A stretch of 19,370 nucleotides of DNA. Origin: JAZSMJ01 sp045535815. GTDB lineage: Bacteria; Bacillota; Clostridia; Oscillospirales; CAG-272. The DNA lies in the NCBI GenBank assembly GCA_045535815.1, contig JAZSMJ010000048.1, positions 1 to 19,370 on the forward strand. Direction: 5' to 3'. Position numbers and translations under genes: made by a program. Of this stretch, positions 6,499 through 14,265 are shown piece after piece (position 1 is the stretch's first letter; each line of letters starts with the position of its first letter). The notes below the pieces were generated by a model, which was not told the origin of the DNA, ran no database searches, and saw nothing but the letters and a program-made list of their open reading frames with translations.

Positions 6499-7035
6499 CT
6501 ATATTTTATTTTTCTCCCAGGTCTGTCTTGTCATAAGCATTGCATGACCTGTTCGTATCTCGTTTATCAATTTAACCTCTATACCTTCGGTGGTGTGGTG
6601 ATAGATAAAGCCGAGCTTTTCCTGAACTCGTTTGCTCTTGACGTTGCCGTCATAATATCCGCACCAGACTCTGTTCATGTGAAGATCCTCAAAGGCATGG
6701 CGAAGTATCTCTCTCGATGCCTCGGGAATAAGTCCCTTGCCCCAAAATGGCTTGCCTATCCAATATCCAAGCTCATATTCATCATCAAGATCTGCAAGAT
6801 CGGCTCTGTGAAAGCCGATACTGCCAACAGGCTTACCGGTTTCCTTCAGGCAAACGGCGTAAGTCTCGGGCGCACTGAGCACTCCTCGGATTATCTCACG
6901 GCTGTTTTCAACGCTTGTATGCGGTGGCCAGCCTGCAGGCAGACCTATATCGGGGTCACTGGCATATTTATATAATTCTTCTGCATCATCCTCGCACCAC
7001 GGGCGGAGAATGAGACGATTGGTTTCCAGTATCAT
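6499..7035 (-). CDS. GNAT N-acetyltransferase, RimJ/RimL type
   Basis: The 178-residue protein has the full RimJ/RimL-like GNAT layout: ETNRLILRPWCEDDAEELY at the N-terminus, GSIGFHRAD mid-domain, YELGYWIGKPFWGKGLIPEA (acetyl-CoA motif with the G-K-G-L turn), then NRVWCGYYDGNVKSKRVQEKLGF. Such enzymes acetylate N-termini of proteins or small amines. I start it at ATG 7035, one base after the PatB stop, with GGAG nine bases upstream. A 14-codon longer frame to 7077 would overlap PatB and lacks the family start. Co-transcription with the C-S lyase is therefore likely, but a shared pathway is only a guess. Confidence 0.88.
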   Translation of the reverse strand: MILETNRLILRPWCEDDAEELYKYASDPDIGLPAGWPPHTSVENSREIIRGVLSAPETYAVCLKETGKPVGSIGFHRADLADLDDEYELGYWIGKPFWGKGLIPEASREILRHAFEDLHMNRVWCGYYDGNVKSKRVQEKLGFIYHHTTEGIEVKLINEIRTGHAMLMTRQTWEKNKI

Positions 7036-7036
7036 T

Positions 7037-8251
7037 TTAATAAGCTCCGTTGAAAACGTATTTATCCAAGCGGTCAAACGCTTCTTTTACACGAGATAAG
7101 GGAAGGGCAAGGTTTATACGAATATGCGTTGTTCCGCCGTGATGTCTTCCATCCTGCCATGCAACGCCAACGTCCCAACCGGCCTTTAAGAGCTGATCGA
7201 GTGTCATATTGTGCTCAACCATCCACTTGGCGCAGTCAATAAACAGCATATACGTGCCCTGCGGTCTTGCTACGCTGACACCGCTGAAATGCTCGCTTAT
7301 GTAGTTACATGCATAGTCTACGTTGGTGCCGAGCGCCTCGCAAAGCTCATCTACCCACTCTCGTCCCTCCTTTTTATATGCACCGATCAGTGCATACATT
7401 GAAAGCATATTCATTGAATTGTAGTGAGATAGGGAAGCTTCCTTTTCCATGCGGTCACGAAGGCGGTCGTTGTAAATTATATGATAAGCACCGATAAGTC
7501 CTGCCAAATTGAAGGTTTTTGAAGGTGCGTAAAGAGCAACTGTACGCTGACGAGCGTCCTCGCTGACTGATTGGGTTGGGATATGCTTATTTGTGTGCAG
7601 GATTATATCAGACCATATCTCATCAGAAACGACGTAAACGTCGTATTTGCGGTATATCTCCATTGCTCGCTCTATTTCCCATCTTTCCCAGACCCTGCCG
7701 GTCGGATTATGAGGTGAACAGAAGATGGCTGCGTGTATATGATTTTCTGCTATCTTTCTTTCCATATCTTCAAAATCCATACGCCATACGTTGTCTCTGT
7801 CGAGGACAAGAGGGCTGGTTACAATGTTGTATCCGCTGTTTTTAAGAGAATTTGAAAAGCCGATATACGTTGGGCCGTGAACGAGAACGTTATCACCTCG
7901 AGAACAGAACGTCCCCATAGCGCAGATAAGTCCGCCGATTACTCCGTTTTGGTAACCGATATGCTTATGCTCAATTCCCTCGGTGCCGTTGCGGTCGTAT
8001 TGCCAGCGGATTATAGCATCGTAGTACTCGTCTCTCGGGATGAAATATCCGAAGGCAGGATGGTCTAGGCGCTCTTGCATTGACTCGCATATGCAGGGCA
8101 GAGTAGGAAAATTCATATCAGCAACCCACATAGGAATAGCGTCAAAGCCTTCCTTGGGAAGACCGGGAGCACCGCCTGTGCCGAGCGCATCAAGCGCAAG
8201 CGCATCACGTCCGTGTCTGTCTATTATCGATTCAAAATCATATTTGCTCAT
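7037..8251 (-). CDS. patB: MalY/PatB family PLP-dependent C-S lyase
   Basis: The 404-residue fold-type I aminotransferase-like enzyme belongs to the MalY/PatB branch, which cleaves cystathionine or cysteine conjugates to a thiol, pyruvate and ammonia. Visible landmarks are AIPMWVADMNFPT near residue 40, HNPTGRVW at 181-188, SDEIWSDI at 209-216, the Schiff-base lysine K245 in YAPSKTFNLAG, and R378 in THIRINLALP for the substrate carboxylate. All key positions are intact. ATG at 8251 follows AAGGTG by seven bases, and a near-consensus promoter lies 35 bases upstream. The acetyltransferase gene starts one base after its stop. Likely role: cytoplasmic cystathionine beta-lyase or related thiol release. 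The symbol is for the family; MalY-like regulation is not evident. Confidence 0.9.
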   Translation of the reverse strand: MSKYDFESIIDRHGRDALALDALGTGGAPGLPKEGFDAIPMWVADMNFPTLPCICESMQERLDHPAFGYFIPRDEYYDAIIRWQYDRNGTEGIEHKHIGYQNGVIGGLICAMGTFCSRGDNVLVHGPTYIGFSNSLKNSGYNIVTSPLVLDRDNVWRMDFEDMERKIAENHIHAAIFCSPHNPTGRVWERWEIERAMEIYRKYDVYVVSDEIWSDIILHTNKHIPTQSVSEDARQRTVALYAPSKTFNLAGLIGAYHIIYNDRLRDRMEKEASLSHYNSMNMLSMYALIGAYKKEGREWVDELCEALGTNVDYACNYISEHFSGVSVARPQGTYMLFIDCAKWMVEHNMTLDQLLKAGWDVGVAWQDGRHHGGTTHIRINLALPLSRVKEAFDRLDKYVFNGAY

Positions 8252-8285
8252 TTTATTGCACCTTGAAATTAATTTTTATAAGATA

Positions 8286-8314
8286 ATTATATCTCTGATA
8301 TTGTTAAAAGTCAA
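8286..8314 (-). promoter_or_regulatory. Sigma-A promoter of patB unit
   Basis: On the minus strand, TTGACT (8309-8314), exactly 17 bases, then TATAAT (8286-8291). It lies 35 bases upstream of the patB start and directly behind the preceding dehydrogenase gene, so patB and the acetyltransferase are transcribed independently of it. Confidence 0.88.
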
Positions 8315-8348
8315 CTTGCAAGAGATATGAATAAGACGGTTCAAGCGT

Positions 8349-9158
8349 TTACTGATTACTTGTGTGAAGGATCAATTTTATCACCCAAAGTTGAATACGC
8401 TTGGGTAATGCTCCGAGAAGAAGCAAAAGAGGATTCCGATTTATGCTATATGCAAATGCAGGAGATTTCTTTTGAATTATACTAACTGCTTTTTTAGCAA
8501 GCTTGCTTGCAGGAATGCATTTTGCTTCAACGCTGCCGACTATCCGCCTGAAACGCTCTGCGTTACAGTTATATAGCTTGGTTTTCTCGCAAAAGCGGTC
8601 GAGCGCATTGGTGGATACACCGAGCATACCGGTGTCAACAGCACCTGCCCGAAGCACCGAAACGTAGATGCCGAGCAGCTGAAGCTCCATTTTGAGCGAG
8701 TATGCGTATTTATCAAGAGCACCTTTGGTCACGGCATATATACCGGTGAAGGGAAGAGGGTCAAGAGGTGCAAGCTCGCTTGTCGTTATTAGAATACGGC
8801 TACCCTTTTTCAAAAGCGGAAGGAATGTCCTGTTTATAAGATACGCTCCGTACATATTGATATCAAATATACGTCGGAACGCTTCGCTGTCCATCTCAAC
8901 AAGCGAATCGAGCATATAGATCCCTGCAAAATGAATGATTGCAAAAAGCGAATCCGTATGGCTTCTGACAACCTCAAAAGCAGACCTTACGCTATCCTCG
9001 CAGGTGATATCTGCCTCGATTGGAATAACGTTATTATCTGCATCTCCTATTCTTTTATCAAGCGCAAAAACACGAAAGCCCATATCGGAAAGAACCTTTA
9101 CGCTTGCGCTTCCCATACCGCCGTATGCACCCGTTATAAGTACTGATCTTGTTTCCAT
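8349..9158 (-). CDS. Short-chain dehydrogenase/reductase
   Basis: The 269-residue classical SDR has an intact catalytic set. T-G-x-x-x-G-x-G is at residues 9-16 (TGAYGGMG), followed by ADIT near 49-52, HFAGIY near 76-81 and N101 in the NMYGAY helix. Ser127 (LITTSELAPL) and the Y141-x-x-x-K145 pair (YAVTKGA) are both present. The C-terminus is long and hydrophobic (NPLLLLLGALPKRIQLWVIKLILH), a layout seen in SDRs acting on lipid or steroid-like substrates at membranes. The substrate is unknown. ATG at 9158 has AGTAGG upstream and a 17-base-spaced promoter. No hairpin separates it from patB downstream. Confidence 0.88.
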   Translation of the reverse strand: METRSVLITGAYGGMGSASVKVLSDMGFRVFALDKRIGDADNNVIPIEADITCEDSVRSAFEVVRSHTDSLFAIIHFAGIYMLDSLVEMDSEAFRRIFDINMYGAYLINRTFLPLLKKGSRILITTSELAPLDPLPFTGIYAVTKGALDKYAYSLKMELQLLGIYVSVLRAGAVDTGMLGVSTNALDRFCEKTKLYNCNAERFRRIVGSVEAKCIPASKLAKKAVSIIQKKSPAFAYSINRNPLLLLLGALPKRIQLWVIKLILHTSNQ

Positions 9159-9207
9159 TATAACCTACTTGTATTTATCAACGTATTGTTTGTTTTCTTC
9201 TGAAAAT

Positions 9208-9236
9208 ATTATAGCACGCTGTGCCCGGATTCGCAA
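9208..9236 (-). promoter_or_regulatory. Sigma-A promoter of the dehydrogenase gene
   Basis: On the minus strand, TTGCGA (9231-9236), 17 bases, then TATAAT (9208-9213), about 50 bases upstream of the dehydrogenase start. Confidence 0.78.
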
Positions 9237-9302
9237 GGCTATAGAATAAAAACGAGCATTTATGAATAGAGATTAAGTATTAACTGAATTGGCAGGTGGG
9301 TT

Positions 9303-9827
9303 ATGAAACGGGATATATCGCTTTGGCAGTTTTTCGGATTTGCGGTCGTGTCGCTCCTTGGAACGCTGCTTCACTTTCTTTACGAATGGAGTGGCAAAAG
9401 CACTCTGAGCGCCCTTTTTTCGGGTGTAAACGAATCAACGTGGGAGCATATGAAGCTTCTGTTTTTTCCGCTGTTTGCCTTCGCATTGATAGAGAGTTCG
9501 TTTTTTAAGGATTGCAAAAGCTTTTGGTGTGTCAAGCTTTACGGAACGGTGCTCGGACTGACACTTATCCCTGTGCTGTTTTATACCTATAACGGTGCTT
9601 TTGGCAGATCACCCGGATGGGTAAATATTGCAATCTTTTTTGTATCTGCGGCAGTGACGTTTGCGTTCGAGACGAGGATATTCAAAAAAGACGGTGTGCA
9701 GTGTCTCTATCCGAAGCTTTCCTTTACTATGCTCTGCTTGATAGCGATTTCTTTCGTGATATTTACCTTTTTTACACCCAAGATCCCTATATTTCAGGAT
9801 CCGATAACGCTTACATATGGAATATAA
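9303..9827 (+). CDS. DUF6512 family membrane protein
   Basis: The 174-residue protein has five hydrophobic helices (about residues 8-28, 50-66, 78-95, 105-122 and 138-160). The conserved HFLYEWSG...LFSGVNESTWEHMKLLFFP segment near residues 23-58, with Asn, Glu and His set between helices 1 and 2, is characteristic of the DUF6512 family of Firmicutes, which has no known function. ATG at 9303 follows AGGTGGG closely (two-base gap). It is divergent from the dehydrogenase gene, 144 bases apart. I did not find a convincing plus-strand promoter there. A strong hairpin follows the stop. The family is inferred from recall; the membrane nature is plain from the sequence. Confidence 0.75.
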   Translation: MKRDISLWQFFGFAVVSLLGTLLHFLYEWSGKSTLSALFSGVNESTWEHMKLLFFPLFAFALIESSFFKDCKSFWCVKLYGTVLGLTLIPVLFYTYNGAFGRSPGWVNIAIFFVSAAVTFAFETRIFKKDGVQCLYPKLSFTMLCLIAISFVIFTFFTPKIPIFQDPITLTYGI

Positions 9828-9861
9828 AAAACTATGGAGACGACAGTCTCCATAGTTTTTT
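9826..9861. terminator. Bidirectional terminator between convergent genes
   Basis: A perfect 16-bp stem (9826-9841 with 9846-9861) with loop gaca overlaps the last bases of the DUF6512 stop codon. A-run on the left and T-run on the right serve both the DUF6512 gene and the convergent UPF0316 gene. Confidence 0.92.
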
Positions 9862-9872
9862 TGAAATTACTG

Positions 9873-10415
9873 TTATTTTACCATTCCGTATCCGCCTGCA
9901 TATTTGCTGACCTCGGATGCAACCACGAATACCTTGTTATCGCATACCCTGCGTATATCCTTGAGCAGTCGAGGAGCTTCTTTTCTCGGCAACACTATAA
10001 ATATCATATTCATTTTATCGGTTGAACCGTAGCCGTCAAAAACGGTGTAGCCTTTATTGTTTGCCTTCAGAAACGCTATTATTTTTTCTGTGCTTTCATC
10101 GTTTGCGATAAGCTCAAGATTGGACGTTCCGAGTGCTATCTTGCCTTCAATGGTAGAGCCGATAAACAGTCCTGCGGCATATCCTGCACAGTAAAAGAGA
10201 AGCAAAAGGATATTATCCCCCAAAGTTCCAATTATAGTTGATATAACAAGACCCCATATAGTGCACTCGATAAACCCGAGTGCGGCCGCCTTTAATCTTT
10301 GCCCCTTTACCATCATGCAGGTTTTGAGAGATTGGATAGATATCTCGATTATCTTTGCCGAGCAGACGATAATGCATACGAGGGCAGGGTGGAGTGATGC
10401 TAAAAGCTCTGACAT
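9873..10415 (-). CDS. UPF0316 membrane protein (DUF5698 + DUF2179)
   Basis: The 180-residue protein starts with three membrane helices (about residues 10-28, 42-62 and 64-85), containing the family motif SIQSLKTCMMVKGQ...AALGFIECTIWG (DUF5698). It ends in a soluble DUF2179 domain (about 100-180: TVFDGYGSTDKMNMIFIVLPRKEAPRLLKDIRRVC), a fold also found behind YitT-type membrane proteins and related to small-ligand-binding domains. Function is unknown. ATG at 10415 is chosen because a perfect AAGGAGG lies seven bases upstream; the longer frame to 10442 would place that site inside the gene. A 17-base-spaced promoter lies about 70 bases upstream. Confidence 0.88.
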   Translation of the reverse strand: MSELLASLHPALVCIIVCSAKIIEISIQSLKTCMMVKGQRLKAAALGFIECTIWGLVISTIIGTLGDNILLLLFYCAGYAAGLFIGSTIEGKIALGTSNLELIANDESTEKIIAFLKANNKGYTVFDGYGSTDKMNMIFIVLPRKEAPRLLKDIRRVCDNKVFVVASEVSKYAGGYGMVK

Positions 10416-10482
10416 ATGTATACCTCCTTGGGATAAAATCAATATGTTATATTGAAGCGACAGCGTTATCCTGTTTGTTTAC

Positions 10483-10511
10483 ATTATATCATTTTGCACC
10501 GATATAATCAA
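10483..10511 (-). promoter_or_regulatory. Sigma-A promoter of the UPF0316 gene
   Basis: On the minus strand, TTGATT (10506-10511), 17 bases, then TATAAT (10483-10488). The leader is about 60 bases before the AAGGAGG site. Confidence 0.75.
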
Positions 10512-10607
10512 CGATTTGTTTTAAAAAAGCAATTCAGAGCATATTTTACTGTTTTTGGTGTTATAAAAAATAACGATACAGTACTGCATATTTGTCGAAT
10601 TTTTGTA

Positions 10608-10636
10608 TTGAAAAAGTCCTTTAGCAGTTGTATAAT
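10608..10636 (+). promoter_or_regulatory. Sigma-A promoter of the SulP transporter gene
   Basis: TTGAAA (10608-10613), 17 bases, then TATAAT (10631-10636). It lies inside the open frame that extends back to 10452 and so argues that the gene starts after about 10643. The leader has GGAGG at 10657-10661. Confidence 0.8.
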
Positions 10637-10676
10637 AATCTTGCTTATTTTTTTATGGAGGCGGAACGTCAAAAAG

Positions 10677-12389
10677 ATGCTCCGATTTAATATGAAGACT
10701 TTTCAACCCAAGCTTTTCAGCACGCTAAAAAATTACAGCGCATCAAAATTTGCAAGTGATATTATAGCAGGTATCATAGTTGCTATAATTGCGCTTCCTT
10801 TGTCTATCGCTCTTGCGATAGCATCGGGTGTTTCACCCGAGCAGGGACTTTATACCGCTATTTTTGCAGGCTTTGTCATAGCTTTTCTTGGCGGAAGCAG
10901 TGTGAATATATCCGGTCCTACCGCTGCATTCGCAACTATAGTTGCCGGTGTAGTTGCAGCTCACGGACTTTCGGGACTTATAACCGCAACCGTTCTTGCG
11001 GGTGTTATGCTTATACTTATGGGTGTGTTCCGCTTTGGCTCTCTCATAAAATACATACCGATGACCATTACTACCGGATTTACCGCAGGTATTGCCGTAA
11101 CGATTGCTATCGGTCAGATAAAGGATTTTCTTGGCCTTACCTTTGCTCCCGGTACAAACGCTATTGAAACTGTAGAAAAGGTCGAGGCAGTAGCCGAGTC
11201 GATCGGAAGCGTTAATTTTCATGCGTTGATAGTTGGACTTATCGGTCTCGCTGTCCTCATATTATGGCCTATGCTTGGCAAGGCCAAGCTTGGTGCATTT
11301 TCGAAGATCGTATCCAAAATCCCGCCCTCTATCATTGCGGTAATCGTCGGTATTCTGCTTGTGCAGTTCACTCCCTTGAAGGTGAATACAATAGGCACGC
11401 TTTATCCCGACCTTTCCTCTGCGTTTCCTATGCCGTCTATCCCTCATTTCAGCTTTGATACTGTAAAAGCAGTTATTCCGAGTGCATTTACCATTGCTAT
11501 CCTTGCGGCCATCGAATCTCTTCTGTCGTGCGTCGTTTCCGACGGAATGATAGGCGACAGACATAATTCAAATACAGAGCTCATAGCACAGGGCGTAGGC
11601 AATATCTGTTCGGGCGTGTTTGGAGGAATACCAGCAACGGGTGCTATTGCAAGAACAGCCGCAAACGTTAAAAACGGAGGTCGTTCACCTATCAGCGGAA
11701 TGGTTCATGCGATAGTATTGCTTCTGTTTCTTTTGGTATTTATGCCTTTGGCAAAAATGATACCTATGCCTATAATTGCAGCAATACTCTTTATGGTTGC
11801 GTACAATATGAGCGAGTGGAGACATTTCGTGCATATCTGCCGTTTTTCGCAGTTTAGCGATATTTTTGTATTGGTTATTACCTTCGTGCTTACCGTCGTA
11901 TTTGATCTCGTAGTAGCTATAGCCGTAGGACTTGTGTTCTCAGCAGTGCTTTTCATGAAGAAAATGTCGGACGTAACCTACGTGCGCCGTTGGGAAGCAA
12001 AGGATAAAAGCGACGATAGTAAGGTAAAAGAGATACCCTCAGGTACGGTAGTTTATGAAATAAACGGGCCTATGTTTTTTGCAGATGCAGATAAATTCCT
12101 TGATTTTTCATTGGATGATGATACAAAAACCGTAATTCTCAGAATGAGTGCCGTGCCGTCAATTGACGCAACGGCAATGAAGAATCTCGAGCTTCTGCTT
12201 GCAGTATGTAAGGCAAGGGGAGTGAAGCTTATTCTCTCGCACGTAAACCCCGCTCCTATGTCGGTTATAAAGAAATCGGGCTTTTATGAAAAAGCAGGAG
12301 CTGATAGCTTTGCTTCTGATATCAATGCTGCACTTGATTACGCAAAGACTATAGCTGATAGATATGAAAAAGAAAACATTGACAAATGA
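10677..12389 (+). CDS. SulP family anion transporter with STAS domain
   Basis: A SLC26/SulP transporter of about 570 residues. An N-terminal FQPKLFSTLKNYSASKFASDIIAGIIVAIIALPLSIALAIASGV is the classic family entry (helix 1). About 12-14 membrane helices follow, with the NISGPTAAFATI anion-site region and GGIPATGAIARTAANVKNGGRSPISG. The C-terminal 110 residues form a STAS domain (SGTVVYEINGPMFFADADKF...RMSAVPSIDATAMKNLE). Substrates in the family are sulfate, bicarbonate or dicarboxylates; which one applies here cannot be told. I start at ATG 10677, behind GGAGG but 15 bases away. ATG 10692 (MKTFQPKL) is a real alternative. The frame back to 10452 is rejected because the promoter at 10608-10636 lies inside it. 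No terminator separates the gene from ald. Confidence 0.88.
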   Translation: MLRFNMKTFQPKLFSTLKNYSASKFASDIIAGIIVAIIALPLSIALAIASGVSPEQGLYTAIFAGFVIAFLGGSSVNISGPTAAFATIVAGVVAAHGLSGLITATVLAGVMLILMGVFRFGSLIKYIPMTITTGFTAGIAVTIAIGQIKDFLGLTFAPGTNAIETVEKVEAVAESIGSVNFHALIVGLIGLAVLILWPMLGKAKLGAFSKIVSKIPPSIIAVIVGILLVQFTPLKVNTIGTLYPDLSSAFPMPSIPHFSFDTVKAVIPSAFTIAILAAIESLLSCVVSDGMIGDRHNSNTELIAQGVGNICSGVFGGIPATGAIARTAANVKNGGRSPISGMVHAIVLLLFLLVFMPLAKMIPMPIIAAILFMVAYNMSEWRHFVHICRFSQFSDIFVLVITFVLTVVFDLVVAIAVGLVFSAVLFMKKMSDVTYVRRWEAKDKSDDSKVKEIPSGTVVYEINGPMFFADADKFLDFSLDDDTKTVILRMSAVPSIDATAMKNLELLLAVCKARGVKLILSHVNPAPMSVIKKSGFYEKAGADSFASDINAALDYAKTIADRYEKENIDK

Positions 12390-12407
12390 AAAGATAAATT
12401 TTATAAT
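12379..12407 (+). promoter_or_regulatory. Consensus promoter of ald, overlapping the sulP stop
   Basis: TTGACA (12379-12384), 17 bases, then TATAAT (12402-12407): a perfect sigma-A match. The -35 box lies in the last codons of sulP. The expected leader is about 60 bases and contains a weak TTTTTTCG/CGAAAAAA pairing (12433-12440 with 12454-12461) that touches the ribosome site. Confidence 0.9.
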
Positions 12408-12473
12408 ATTAGTATGATAAAATGGAGTTATGTTTTTTCGATAATCCGATAAACGAAAAAAGGAGTATCATAT

Positions 12474-13586
12474 ATGAATATAGGAACAACAAAAGAGCTT
12501 AAAAATCATGAATACAGAGTTGGTATAACCCCCGATAACGCAGCCGCTTTTATCGCTGACGGACACACCGTTTACGTTGAGACAAAAGCAGGTGACGGCG
12601 TTGGTTTTACAGATGAAATGTATAAGGAAGCAGGGGCAATCGTGCTCGGTACACCTGCTGAAGTATTTGATAAATCGGATATGATAATCAAGGTAAAAGA
12701 GCCCGAGCCCTGCGAATACGGATTCCTTAAGCCCGGACAGATACTCTTTACCTATCTTCACCTTGCTCCCAACCCCGGACTTGGCGAGGCGCTTATAAAG
12801 AGTGGAGTTAAGGCTGTTGCTTATGAAACAATTACGGATGATGAAGGGAATCTTCCTTGCCTTCGTCCTATGAGCCAGATCGCAGGAAGACTCAGTATCC
12901 AGGAGGGTGCAAAATATCTTGAGAGCAGTTTCGGAGGTCGAGGCATACTTCTCGGTGGAGTTCCCGGAGTTGAAAGAGGCAAGATAGTTATCGTAGGTGG
13001 CGGTGTTGCAGGAACTTATGCAGCCAAAGCTGCCGTAGGAATCGATGCGCAGGTAACCTTGCTTGACATCAATATGAACCGTCTTTCCTATCTTGAAGAC
13101 GTTTTCGGAGCTTCTGTAACTACTCTTTACAGCTCAGAAGCAAATATAAGAAAGTCGCTTAAAGAGGCTGATCTCGTTATCGGATCGGTTCTTATTCCCG
13201 GTGGCAAGACGCCTAAGCTTATCCGCCGTGAGCATCTCAAGCTTATGAAAAAGGGTGCGGTTATAGTTGATATCGCTATCGACCAGGGTGGATGCTGTGA
13301 GTCCTCTCACGTAACCACGCACGACAATCCCGTATTTATTGAAGAGGGAATAGTTCATTACTGCGTAGGAAATATGCCCGGTGCAGTTCCTTATACCTCT
13401 ACTATGGCGCTGTCAAACTCGACCTTTAAGTATTCGAGAATGATGGCAAACCTCGGCTTCGAGGAAGCAATCAAGAAGGATCGCGGACTTATGAACGGAG
13501 TTAATATATACGATCATAAGTGCACTAACAAAAACGTTGCCAAGAGCCTTGATCTTGAATACGTAGATATTGAAACTCTTATATAA
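12474..13586 (+). CDS. ald: Alanine dehydrogenase
   Basis: The 370-residue protein is full length for Ald, which interconverts L-alanine and pyruvate + ammonia with NAD(H) in the cytoplasm. The key residues fall at their textbook positions: R15 (EYRVGITP) and K75 (IIKVKEP) for pyruvate binding, H96 (TYLHLAP) and D270 (DIAIDQGG) for catalysis, and the NAD loop GGGVAG at 175-180 with D198 at the end of the second Rossmann strand. EPEPCEYGFLKPGQ and HYCVGNMPGAVPYTST are family landmarks. ATG at 12474 is preceded by AAGGAG. The gene has its own consensus promoter and a clean terminator, so it can be expressed apart from sulP. A role in ammonia assimilation or alanine catabolism is expected. Confidence 0.96.
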   Translation: MNIGTTKELKNHEYRVGITPDNAAAFIADGHTVYVETKAGDGVGFTDEMYKEAGAIVLGTPAEVFDKSDMIIKVKEPEPCEYGFLKPGQILFTYLHLAPNPGLGEALIKSGVKAVAYETITDDEGNLPCLRPMSQIAGRLSIQEGAKYLESSFGGRGILLGGVPGVERGKIVIVGGGVAGTYAAKAAVGIDAQVTLLDINMNRLSYLEDVFGASVTTLYSSEANIRKSLKEADLVIGSVLIPGGKTPKLIRREHLKLMKKGAVIVDIAIDQGGCCESSHVTTHDNPVFIEEGIVHYCVGNMPGAVPYTSTMALSNSTFKYSRMMANLGFEEAIKKDRGLMNGVNIYDHKCTNKNVAKSLDLEYVDIETLI

Positions 13587-13587
13587 G

Positions 13588-13617
13588 AAAAAAGCAGACT
13601 TTAGTCTGCTTTTTTTA
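13588..13617 (+). terminator. Terminator of ald
   Basis: GCAGAC (13594-13599) pairs with GTCTGC (13604-13609) around ttta, with a run of A before and seven T after. It begins directly behind the ald stop. Confidence 0.9.
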
Positions 13618-13627
13618 TGCCTTGCCG

Positions 13628-13656
13628 TTGACAAATAAAAAATATCGTGATAAAAT
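13628..13656 (+). promoter_or_regulatory. Promoter of the TetR/ABC exporter operon
   Basis: TTGACA (13628-13633), 17 bases, then TAAAAT (13651-13656). It is immediately followed and partly covered by a long palindrome, so it is almost certainly repressible. Confidence 0.85.
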
Positions 13657-13685
13657 ATCATATGTTATATAACTTATGTTATTTT
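13652..13685. promoter_or_regulatory. 34-bp palindromic TetR operator over the -10 box
   Basis: A perfect 10-bp core GTTATATAAC (13664-13673) is flanked by 12-base arms (13652-13663 and 13674-13685) that mirror each other at 10 of 12 positions. The dyad covers the end of the -10 box, the start point and the leader up to two bases before the GGAGG site of the TetR gene. Size and place fit a TetR-dimer (or double-dimer) operator for autoregulation. Confidence 0.7.
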
Positions 13686-13698
13686 ATGGAGGTAAGCT

Positions 13699-14265
13699 AT
13701 GCCGCCAAAGGTAAAGGTTACAAAAGAAGAGGTTATCAAAAGCACACTTGAGCTTGTGAAAACAAATGGGGCACAGGCCATAAACGCAAGGGCGATTGCC
13801 TCAGCACTTAACTGCTCAACTCAGCCTATATTCTCTAATTTTTCAACTATGAAAGAATTAGAAAAATCAGTTATAACATCTTCATACGAGTGCTATCGGA
13901 GATTTATCAAAGATGAAGTCGAAGCAGGTAAATATCCAAAATATAAATCATACGGAATGGCATACTTGCGCTTTGCACGCGAAGAAAAAGAGTTATTTAA
14001 GCTTTTGTTTATGCGCGACAGAACCGGAGAGGATACGTCTAAATCACCTGACTTTGAGGAATCTGTGCAGATGATAGTGGAATTATGTGGTTTAACTACC
14101 GAAAAAGCATGGCTTATGCATATGGAAATGTGGAGCTGTGTTCACGGAATCGGTGCGATGCTTGCTACATCGTTTTTATCGATTGAATCGGATCTTATAA
14201 GCGATATGCTTACTGATATATATCAGGGATTACTTGCAAGACATTTATCGAAGGAGAGTAAATGA
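13699..14265 (+). CDS. TetR family regulator of the ABC exporter
   Basis: The 188-residue TetR/AcrR regulator has its DNA-binding domain at residues 8-55, with the helix-turn-helix INARAIASALNCSTQPIFSNF. The Ser-Asn-Phe end of the recognition helix departs from the usual Tyr-x-His-Phe/Tyr. The C-terminal helical domain (MAYLRFAREEKELFKLLFMRDR, then AWLMHMEMWSCVHGIGAMLA) resembles the WHG-type ligand domain of Clostridial TetR proteins. ATG at 13699 has GGAGGT five bases upstream. Its stop overlaps the ABC ATPase start (ATGA). It very likely represses this operon through the palindrome at 13652-13685. The inducer is unknown; a toxic compound or antibiotic is plausible. Confidence 0.9.
   Translation: MPPKVKVTKEEVIKSTLELVKTNGAQAINARAIASALNCSTQPIFSNFSTMKELEKSVITSSYECYRRFIKDEVEAGKYPKYKSYGMAYLRFAREEKELFKLLFMRDRTGEDTSKSPDFEESVQMIVELCGLTTEKAWLMHMEMWSCVHGIGAMLATSFLSIESDLISDMLTDIYQGLLARHLSKESK

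Noticed and set aside
7036..7077. Longer start of the RimJ-type acetyltransferase at 7077
   Set aside because: It would overlap patB by 41 bases, has no ribosome site, and adds 14 residues not found at the N-terminus of the family.
8231..8348. Searched for a terminator between the dehydrogenase and patB
   Set aside because: No hairpin with a T run is present; only the patB promoter is found, so no terminator is reported.
10416..10442. Longer start of the UPF0316 gene at 10442
   Set aside because: The perfect AAGGAGG lies between this start and ATG 10415 and clearly serves the latter.
10452..10676. N-terminal extension of the SulP gene back to 10452
   Set aside because: The extension has no family similarity and contains the consensus promoter at 10608-10636; the gene must start after it.
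12433..12461. Possible ald leader hairpin or attenuator
   Set aside because: The pairing TTTTTTCG/CGAAAAAA is A/T-only apart from two pairs and has a 13-base loop; too weak to call a regulatory RNA.
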